64,000 nt of DNA. Source: Haliclystus octoradiatus. Taxonomy: Eukaryota > Cnidaria > Staurozoa > Stauromedusae > Haliclystidae. Shown here piece after piece: positions 49,138 through 60,100 of this stretch (position 1 is the stretch's first letter; each line of letters begins with the position of its first letter). The position numbers were made by a program, and so were the translations under genes. The notes under the pieces were generated by a model, which was given only the letters and a program-made list of their open reading frames with translations, was not told the DNA's origin and made no database searches. The stretch is from positions 34,267,436-34,331,435 of the forward strand of contig OU744446.1 of NCBI GenBank assembly GCA_916610825.1, given 5' to 3'.

Positions 49138-51165
49138 TAAAATCAATAGCACCATGTAACTTGGCTTATTTTCTCAAAAAAGAAATGAAAATCCAATCGC
49201 ATAAACTTCAAATACAACAGTAAGAAATTATTTACATACAATAATTTAGTATATGATCTAACCGAATTATTTAGACAGACATTTTGTGATATATCTTAAT
49301 GGAAAAACTTGTTTAAATATCACCAGCAAGTTACTTTTATATAAATTAGATAATAAAAAAAACCCTGTTTAAATCCTCCTAACCAGCCCGAACAAGGATT
49401 TTTCAGATCAGCTAAATATGTTAAATGTTAATTTTGCAGCAAACAAATATGACCAATTTATAATTATTTACCTAAACGCCACAACTTTAACATTTCTGCT
49501 TTTCTGAAAATCTCATGTCTGCAATTATATACATCGTTTATGTCGATAATATAAGATATTATGATTATTATTGCGATATTTAATCATGCTGGCCGTGTTT
49601 TTGTGATATTATTAACATTTCAATTATTCTATGATACATATGTTAATTTTTGTTTTCGTTTATTGAACGTAATAGGTCTTTTTATTATGAATTATTTCTA
49701 TTTGATAAAACATTTTTTTGTAATGTTGAATATTATTATTAGTAGTAGTATTGTAGTAATGATGATGATGATAAAGAAAGGTCATCAATTTGAACATACT
49801 AATTTATGTGAATGATGTGGTTCTTAATGAGTTTTTTTTATATATACATAATACCTCTGAATTTGCATGTTGAAGGAACTTCTTCAAAAAGTCAAGATCA
49901 TGGATTATTAGATATTCAATTTGCTGGGGAAAAGTTTAGATTTATCATAATTAATTTGCAAACTACAGTGGAACCTGCTTAAGTGCAATTCGGATAATTG
50001 AAATCCCCGCTTAAATGCAATCTGGCTTTAACACCATATTGACTATGTTTGTATGTATGTCTTTATTAAACAATTTCAGATAAGTGCAACTTCGGATAAC
50101 TGCAATGAAAATCGTTGACAATTTTGACTTTTACTTAAGTGGGATACACTGTACTATATCCGCAAAACAAACCGTAATTGCCAAACTTTTTCATTGATGC
50201 ACCTTAAAGATGGTAATTCATCTGGACATGATTGCACCCCTCTACTAATAAAAACATACATCTATTTGAACATTTACATCTGTCATGTTACTCTTCTTGT
50301 GCAAATCATTCAAGCTATCGTCATCATCTTTGGTTTTAGATACTTTGAAACTGTTGTTGTGATAATACATTTAAAAGGTCTCAGACTACAGGCACTAGGG
50401 GCTACAGTCCTTCTTTAATCCAGTCTCAGAGGTACTCGTCCCTTCGTAATGGCAAAACGTTTGACTGTTGGGGGAATTTGTGGTACTTTTTCAAGCAGTT
50501 TATGAAGTAACTCCTAAAAACAGCCCCCTCGTTGGGAAAATCATGCCACCCCTGTTACAAATTTAAATCCGAGCACTAATCTGATGGAAATGCGATACCA
50601 GATATTTCTTTTCATCCAATCAATTTATTGACTATAGAAGAGTGTGTCATTTATAGTGAAGTTGACGTTGGGTGTATTTTTCCCTCTGATTTGCAGTCAC
50701 TACCTGGACACAGTGGTAATATAATTGGAACTGTGCTGTAGATTTGTGAATTATTCAAATGAAATACTGTACCAATATGTGCTCGCTGCACGTAATTCTG
50801 TGTGTGTATGACCTGGGACAACTTTTCTGGATGTGTTCTGTTTGACCCATGGTTTGACTGTTTGAAACTTCAGGCAATATTTAATAGTACAATCTTTCAA
50901 TAGTTTCAATCTTTTATAAAAAAAAGTTTGAGCATGAAATAGAGACAACATCAGCTGTTGTTTAATGCCAATATGAGGCCATCGTAACATGGTTACGAAA
51001 TTATTATTGCAACATAAACAGCACGTGGAGATTGAAAAAGAAAACAATTAATTTACCCCTAGATTAGTTGTAGAAATATAAGTATATAAAAGAAATAAAT
51101 TTCTGGCTAATCAATATATTGGTGGTGGGTAACAACCAGCTCAATCGTGTTGATTTGTTGTCGAC
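49138..51165. other. Ras 3' UTR and spacer to bystin
   Basis: A candidate polyadenylation hexamer AATAAA lies at 49352-49357. The spacer holds a Tigger-like MITE (49966-50151). No other gene was recognised; open frames at 49561-49815 and 50194-50418 look spurious (AT-rich, no domain). Confidence 0.5.
49966..50151 (+). mobile_element. Tigger-like MITE (186 bp)
   Basis: CAGTGGAACCTGCTTAAGTG at the left and CACTTAAG-like inverted sequence ending ATACACTG at the right (TTACTTAAGTGGGATACACTG), with TA on both sides. CAGTGGAACCT ends are characteristic of pogo/Tigger elements. Confidence 0.83.
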
Positions 51166-54100
51166 ATGGGGAAGGATAAAAGTGGCAAACGCTCTCACAA
51201 ACCATTGACTGATGATATTGACGATGCTGGACGCATCAAAGGTGGAAAAGGAAGGACTAAACTGAGAGAACGAAAGGATAACGAGGAATCAGTGAGTCAG
51301 AAGTCATACCTAATTTTACAATGATACAGTAGTGAGCATCACACCTTGTCGTAGGCTATTAATATCTTAACCAATGTCTATAATCTGCGTACTGAGCGTA
51401 CATGAGACAAGCGGATAGGTACAACACGTCGCCGTAGCCAAACTATCACGGCTCGACAGTAGTTCACGGCAGATCATCACGAGACTCGAGAGATTATATC
51501 ACGGTCAGCCATCACGACCGAGGCTCGAAACCCGTTAGTGTGTTAGGGTTAGGGTAAAGTCACGTGATACTATGAAGTGCCAAAAGGCTTACTACTACTT
51601 CTTGTTCGGCGCGGTACTTGTTTAGAGATCGCGTTACTTGTTTGCGAGATCGCGTTACTTGTTTTGGAGATCCCGTTATTTCTCTTTGCGATCGCGCTAC
51701 TTGTTTGGAGATCCTGTCACTTCTTTTGGCAATCGTGCTACTTGTTTAGAGTTTCCGTCACTTGTGAGAGAATCACGTCACATACAAGAGTTAAAGATAA
51801 TCATAGCCGTGACAAGTACAGTTGCGGTGATTTATTTCAAGATTTCTAAATCGACATCGTAGAAGATAATAAGGATTCGGTAAAAATATATCAATGGGAA
51901 TAATGTACGAGAAATATTCATACAATAGCTTGTGTAATAATTATTTTTTAATAGTTGTAATTCATTAAAGGTCATTTTTGTAAGTTTGCTGCATATTTCA
52001 GTAATGAATAATATATTATTAAATCATTATAGTCTGATAATTTACAGATAAGGCTTTTGCCTCATCTTTTTGTTAATTCTATAGTCCAATAATTTATAAA
52101 TGGAAGTCGACAATTTCTAAAACTACAATATTTTATTTCGATTCGATGGAAATTTATATTCGTTATAAGACTTGATTGACTGGTGTAATGACAATCACCC
52201 AACCTACCATTTTTTTTCCTTTCCTGTACAAACTCTCCTATCAATCATTTTGTTTGCTTGAAGTTTTTGTGTGATTTTGAGCAGTATTATTAATTTTCAA
52301 GACAATTATTTATGATTAACTTCTAAGCAGATACTGAGTAAATTCGTAATTTATTCACATTTTCTTCCTATCGAAACTAAATACAATATTGCAGTTTTAG
52401 AAAGTGTCATATATGAATATTAAATTAGGCTATAGAATTGACACAAAATGAGGCAAAATTGAGCCTTTTCCGTAAATTATTAGACTATAGAAATAATTAC
52501 ACAGTATTCCGTTATTGAAATATGCAACAAACTTACAACATGACCTTTAATGAATTGTAGTCATTAAACAAAAATGATTACACAATCTATTGTAAATGAA
52601 TATTTCTCGTACATTATTTCCTGTGTTATATTTTTACCGAATCCTTATTATCTGTAATTTAGAGTTCTTGAAATAAATCACCGCTAACTGTGCTTGTCAC
52701 GGCTATGATTATCTTTAAATTTTGTATGTGACGTGAGACCATATAGCGTCACGTATATATCGCTACCTGATGAGTTTAGACTCTAGACTGTATGGACACC
52801 TGACTGCATTGTTGCGCAGATGCTATCTTGTATTTGAAGGTTTATTACTAATTCAAGAAGAATGCGCGGGGATATATTCCCGTGCACGACAAAAAGTGCA
52901 GTCAGGCATGGACAGACAGGCAATTGATATGATGAACTGATTGTATCTAGCGATGCATTTTTGACATAAATTACAACGCTGTATAGTTCTTACAAAATAG
53001 ATTGAGAAAATCACTTTACAGCAGATTACGTAGGCTACATGCATGCATTCAATGTCCAGGGCAGTGTCATATTGACCCAACTTGACCCTAATCAACTAAA
53101 AACTTAGTTTGTAAAAATAATTGTATCGGGATTTTCACAATTTTTCAAGTTATGTCATATTATATTGAAAAAATTGGTGGGGAGAACTTTGCTTTATTCA
53201 CTCGAAATAATATTACTGTACTCGGAACAAGAACATATAAAACATCATTTCAAATGAAAAATGAGGGAACACCGTTCCCCCAGAGAAATTAATTGGGGAA
53301 CGTCGCTCCCCCGCATTGCTCATCAAAACATCACTGGAGGTTATGGTACAAAAATTAACGAATCTAAAGTCATTATCATCATTTAAGGTCATGTGAGTAT
53401 ATAGCAAGGGTTTGTATGCAACGAATTTAGTAATATAGGGTGATATAGAGATCACATGACCTTGCTAGAATATCAAATTAATGGCAATGTTTTTGTTGAA
53501 GAGGCAACTTAACATCAAATTTGACAATTTGAACATCATCATATATATTTTTCCCAAATCAATGTCTCGCGGTCTGACAATAGTAGAAATCTAGAATCCT
53601 ATATTCCGGAGGGTTAGCACAAATTCAGAACAAAATTAAATTTTTTATGATTTATTGGTCAAACGTCAACAAAAAGTTCAGAAAATGTTGAAATATCTCT
53701 AGAATTCCAGAAGGCTGAACCTTTCGTTGGACCCTGGTTAGATGGCGCTAATATTGCATGGCTGTCTGGAATCGCAATAAAATGTGGAAATTTATGAAAA
53801 TTGATGTGAAAAGTATGCTGGTACACAGTACATACGCTCGTACACAGTTTAGGGGAGACCGGGGAGACTTGGACCTAGGGAGACATGGGACAAGAGCGTT
53901 CCTGATTACCCAAGTAAATTATCTTCTAATATGCTGTATATCACTTCATTTCATGTTGTTTCCCTAAATTTCAATAACCAACCATAACTAATTATCAAGA
54001 AATTTTAGTGTACAGCTTACGATGATCGACATGCGTTTTGCGATTCCTCCTTTGATTCAATTAATTTTGGAATGAGTGTTTAATTGCCATATTGAATGGT

Positions 54101-57100
54101 GCCATTGCAACGGTTTTACTTTGATGAATCTTTTGATATAAAATGTTTGAATACATTCCTGTTGATGAGGAGTGCCACCTCATTTTTTTGCTGGGAAGTC
54201 AAACGGGGAGACATGGAACAGCGCGTTTTAGCATCAACCACGAATGGGAAACTAATCGCATTTGGTTGAGATCTGAGTTTGTTTTTATTTATATGCGCTG
54301 TATTTGACTTTTTTAATTTGTTGAGATAAAGTTGCTAAATCAATTACAATTAGATTGATGACAGGTGTGTCAAAAATTAATGTTATCTATTAATGCTAAA
54401 ATTACTTGTTGCTGGCTTAATTTTGATCAAATAAACTCCCTAAGTCAAAGCAACAGCTGTAGTGTCTGGTACTGGAAAGTAAATTTGTCAGTTATTTAAT
54501 GAAATTTTGAGAAAATATGCCTGATCCATGTCACCCCACCGTGTCCCAAGTCTCCCCTCTAAATTGGTCGGTCTTCCGCACTAAATATTTGAAAAACTGC
54601 TACATTTATGTAATTGATATTCTTACCCTTTTGAATTGAGCATGTTGGCTAATTAATGACATAAAATTTGTTACATTTGCACAACCACAATAATTTTAAT
54701 AATTAAAAATGTGAAAAGTGGTCCAAGTCTTCCCGGTCTCCCCTACATACACCGTATCTTAACCGGTGCCACGTTGCAAGCATTTTCAAATGCGCGGCAA
54801 ATGCTATATTTTGACCCTCAAATGTTCACAGAATGTTTCTGGTTTATAGTTTGTTGGTGACACTCTTTCAAAGAAAATTCTTGCTCAAGCCAAAGAACAG
54901 CAGGAAGAGCTAGAAGAAGAGTTTGCATTGGTAGCTGGCGGAAACAATCGCCCGTCTCGCAAGAAGAAAGGACAGTTATCAAGTAATGTCAATTTAGGTG
55001 GTAGTTCAGCTGCTCAAGATAGTTCAGATGAAAGCGATGGTGAAGACTTCGATTCCTTTCCATCATCAGATAGGCAGTTTTACGAACAACTGGTAAGTTT
55101 ATGAATTGTTGATGACTTTATTTATTATTTGAATCCAATTAGTCAATGGACTAAGAATACCAACATGGGTTGCTTCGGCTTGCTTGTTGGCTATCCATTA
55201 CCAATATTATGATGATGTCATCACAAGTATGATTCCATTGTAGGCCTATTTGATGATTTGTAAAGAGATGATAAGGTAGTAGGCCTAATGATTTGACAGT
55301 TGAAAAACAGGAGGATTAACTCAGATGGCAGAGCAACCGATTTCAGATCGGATCATGTCTGATCGACTGTGGTTCAAATCCCCTAAAGATCAACTCAGCC
55401 TTGACTTTATCTAAAAACATCAAATGAATATCATCTGAGGATGGCGAATGGAATGGTCCAGAGGGAATTGCATTGTGAGTAGCTGCGGCGCATCATTGCG
55501 GATTGATAATTGAGACCTATCTGTCATGAAATCTGTTGAAATTGATCTGCAGTGTCGCGGCTGAGATCAGTAAAGAGCGTCTAAAATCATTGCTCTTAGC
55601 GAAAAAAGCCACTTCTCTAGAAATAGAAGAGTGGTACGGGTGCCTTCGGTATATAGGGCGACACCGTCTATATTAGCCTACTCACTTAAAGTTACAACCT
55701 GTAATGTTTATAGGGCTTGTTAAAGGGAGAATACTGACCGGGGAACATTGCGCGCTCAACCAACTCATACGTCATCAATTTAAACAAAGCTTTGAGAAAA
55801 GCTGCCGTGCGTGTGAGTGAGCTTCGTTTTATTATTCTGGCCGTATGTTGATTTTATGGAAAGTATTTCAAATGAACAAATTAAAATCACAATTTGGGAG
55901 CTATACTACGTACTTATTTTATCACGTTCTGGACTTTAATGTATTGTTTACTATGTGATCAACAGTATAAAAAGTATGATGTGCAGGAGCGTTTTTAGTT
56001 CGACCAGTTCGATTGATATGTTGAACGAAAGTAACACTAAACAAGAACCTTGTTTAACATTTTGATTTTCGTTATAAAGCCAAATCCTTGTGTTTCTTGA
56101 CATCTTAGGTCATCTTGCGTATCGACTATCGTTCTTTTTCATGTTTTTGTTGATGTAACGATCGGACCATAAAAGCTTGCCAACTAATAGCAAGGCAACT
56201 TCAGTAAATATAACCAAGGATAAATATACCAAAAGCAAACTAATGTGATAATTCAATAAAACTATGCGAATCTGAGTTAAATGCATGGAATAAATCGTTG
56301 TTTAAAAACATTGATTCGTTGATGATTGTCACGAGTTCACGGCTTCGACATTTGTTCCTGTCTCGTGTTTTTGATTATTTCGTTCAAAACAATAGAATTA
56401 AGGCGAGGCCAACTCTGTTTCAAAACGAGTACTTGAATTTGGTATGAAGAATTCAAGTTCCGCGCGCAACGTTCCCCGGTCAGTATTCTCCCTTTAAATG
56501 CTGAGTCATGCTGATTTTATGATGATTGCTTCTAGAAAGTTCTGCAGCTTGCTACAGAATCCAAGATTGTTTATCTACTTCTGAACTGACATTTTTGACT
56601 CATGGTTACGTAAGTGACCCTGAATCTATACTGTCATGGTGGAAACGTTTTCATTTCATTTCATTTTTGACTAAATCTATTGTTCTTTTGAAATAGTGTT
56701 CAACACACTGCTTTGCGTGCTAACAAAGGACGAACAAAAAACGATTGCGCAAGAAACACCATTTTATTGTTAAAAATACAATGGGCATGCTGTGTGATTA
56801 TTCAAAATTTTTAGCCAAATTTTTTTGACAAAAATGTTTTTCCATTGCCCGCCATGATGGCCGACTCGCAGCTTAGCGAGATTACAATTGCATTTTTAAA
56901 TGAAATGTTTTCTAATACTCCTGGATTAGTTTACATCGTTATTATCTCTTCATTGGTAGAACACATGATTATTTTCTTCTTCTCGTCATTTGAAATGGTT
57001 AATGAAAGATTTTAATCGTTCTGTAACATCACTATTTGAGGTGAAACTTCGAAGATAGTTATTGTTGTGTTTTGACCATGAGAACTTTTGAACCGACAAC

Positions 57101-60100
57101 TCATCATTTGGTTGGGGGCTTAGACAAGACAGTATTATATATTTATTGTTTGTATTGTTTTCTGAAGTTATTTATTACATCAAACTGCTAAGCCAGTCGT
57201 CATGGTTTTATTTGGTTTATTAAAATGTTTTAATTCTGCTGCGACATCAGCTTAAGAAGAGACAATTTCGCACGTCATTTACAACTCACACCTGTATTAT
57301 AAATAGTGAAAATCACGTCTTCTGCTGTATCTTGGTATGGTCTAGACTTGGTGAAGCGTTTGCATAAGGGGTGCGGGGTCTTGGGTTCAATCCCATCGGT
57401 GTGCCTAACATTTTTTTTCTTTTTTTTCTTTTTTCTTTGATTTATTATGTGGATATATTTTTCTTTATATTATTATATTATTTGGATATTGTTATAATTT
57501 ATTTTATTTGATTGAAGTTGATTTTTTTATTTGATCTGATTTTTATATCATTTGAGCGTAGCGGAGCTATTTTTTCTGCCTGTATTCCGCAAACATTTCC
57601 CTATTCTTTCTCATTAGAGTTCAAACTTTATCAATTTGTTAATTTTCCATGGCAATATTTATTTTCCATACATGAAGGTTTGTGAACTGTTCATGAGCCC
57701 TCAATAATTCGTCTTTGGACTGTTCATGCAGTTTGTGAATTTTTCATGAATTGTGTGTATGGTCTGTTCTTGAACTCACCAACTTATTGTCTGTTCTTGA
57801 ACTCATCACAGTGGTTAGGATGAGCTTCAACCTAAATTTCCACTATACGTTCATTCTCTTTCTCGGATTATGATGTAGGAAGTTGATGATGAAGATGAGG
57901 ATGCGCTGCAACAGTTCATGTCGAAAGAACCAATAAAACGCCAAACCCTAGCTGATATAATTATGGCGAAAATTGACGAGAAGAAAACGGAAATCGAAAC
58001 ACAAACTGGAGGTTTATTGATTTTACCAGTCATGTATTTTATTTGATTGTTATCGTTAGTGATCATATTACCTTGGATTCTGTTTATAACTTCCTGACCG
58101 AAATTACCGTAATTTATTGACCAATTGACCATTTGACTAGGCCTACCAGATATTCAACATTTTGAGTGACATTTTGGCATTCTCTATTCTGTCCAACAAG
58201 ATTGAATTTCCTGCTTAGCGACTTTTTCAAGGATCCTTGAAATTATTATTCCAATGTTACAATTTTAACATTTGCAAACTGGCTTGTTTGCAGTGGTCTC
58301 AATACAATCTTTTTTTAAATTGCTTTGTAAATAGTTATCTCTAAATAGAAAATCATGAGCTGTTTCACGTACCTTATTTTATCCTTCAATCTTACTTCTC
58401 GACTGCTTGGCGTTACTCTCACTTTTATGATAACACCTACGTAACTGATTCATGAACTTTCCAAGCTTATTCATAAACTTTTTATAAACAGTTCATGAAT
58501 TGCCATGAATAGGTCATGAACAAGTTCATATTAAACTTATGCCATTTTTTAGTTTTGTCCATGAGAATTTCATGAACAGTTCATGAACTCATCACTGTTC
58601 TTCGCTGGGAAACATGTAGACTAGACTGGACTGGATGGCATTGGTGATGTCTGACTATCTTGATAAGCATTAAATTAGTATCGACATTCTCCCTATTCAA
58701 ATTTTTTTTTTTGATGTTTAGTAAAGTAATTGATGTAACTTTATTTGAATTCCCATGCCATCAAATCTAGACCAGGTTGTTTAGTTTTTCTTTCTTGTCT
58801 TGTTTTTCTTACTTAACAGATTTCAAATTTCCATTTAGGTGAACAACCATCAAAACCACTTGATGAAAGGCTTGTGAAAGTTTTTAAAAGGTGAGCAAAA
58901 CATCAAAAGAAGTTTGCTTTATCATATTAAATGAAAGATGACATCTAAAACCACAATCCAATAAGGAGGTTTTGTGTCTTTCTATTTTTGATATATACCA
59001 GAAGTCATTATGCCTATATTTTCCATGAGAAGATTTGTCACAGAAAAAGTCACGTTATTATGTAACTTATATTGTTGCATTTCTCTCTGAAACAAACAGA
59101 TTACCGGTTCGAGAAATAGTTCATCATTAATTCATCAATGTTAAATGGTCCAATTTTCATGAAGATGTTCAATGACAACAACCTTTGTACTTTTACAGCT
59201 AGTACCTGTACACCCCTCTATTATGAGTTACTATAAACGCAACTACCGTTCTTGGTTGTTGAACTTTGGGATTTACTTGAATTTTCATGCTCTTTCTGTC
59301 GCATTTCTCTCAAATTAAAGACAACGTTTGGTTGCGACAAGAAATCTATATACTTCAAATAATATGTATTTGCTTTTATAGTAGTAAATAAAAGATGAAA
59401 TCTACTATATACAAATTATCTATTACAATGAGAATTATATGCTAAATGTAGATTACTTATTTACATGAGAATACCTCTAAATATAAGTGAGGTAACATAA
59501 TTCAAACACGGACATTATTTGGCCTAATGGCCTTTCTACAAGGACACAATTTGTCCAGCCTGTATACTGTATATATAACCAAATAGTATGACATAATTTG
59601 TCCACTTGTTAATGTAACACAGTAGCCTACACTGTTATTGTGTTATTTAACCAACTATAATGTTTATGAAAGATGAAACAAACACCACACTTTCCTTTAG
59701 CATCCATGCTTAATTAATCATGTATGTACATGCATATATTTCATTTTATTTAGTGTGGGACAGATTCTAGCTAAGTATCGTGCTGGGAAATTACCAAAGG
59801 CTTTCAAAGTTATTCCATCACTTGCTAATTGGGAAGAAGTGTTATACATCACTGAGCCAGACGCATGGTCAGCTGCGTCAATGTATCAAGCAACACGTAT
59901 ATTTGTATCAAATCTGAATGCAAACATGGCACAAAGGTAGACCAACTGTAATTGACAATAATTTAGGAATCAGCATCACGCAAACAGACTCAATCATTCA
60001 AACAAAACTGAAACTAGTCAATAGACTAACAATTTCATCATGTAACATTGTAAAGGACTTCTTTGAACAATGTTTGGAAAAATTGCGTTATGAATAATGT

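Noticed and set aside
55315-55395. Functional tRNA with UCA anticodon (selenocysteine or suppressor)
   Set aside because: An anticodon arm CCGAT-TTCAGAT-CGG can be drawn, but the T-arm and acceptor stem do not pair and the variable region is too long; a tRNA-derived repeat is more likely.
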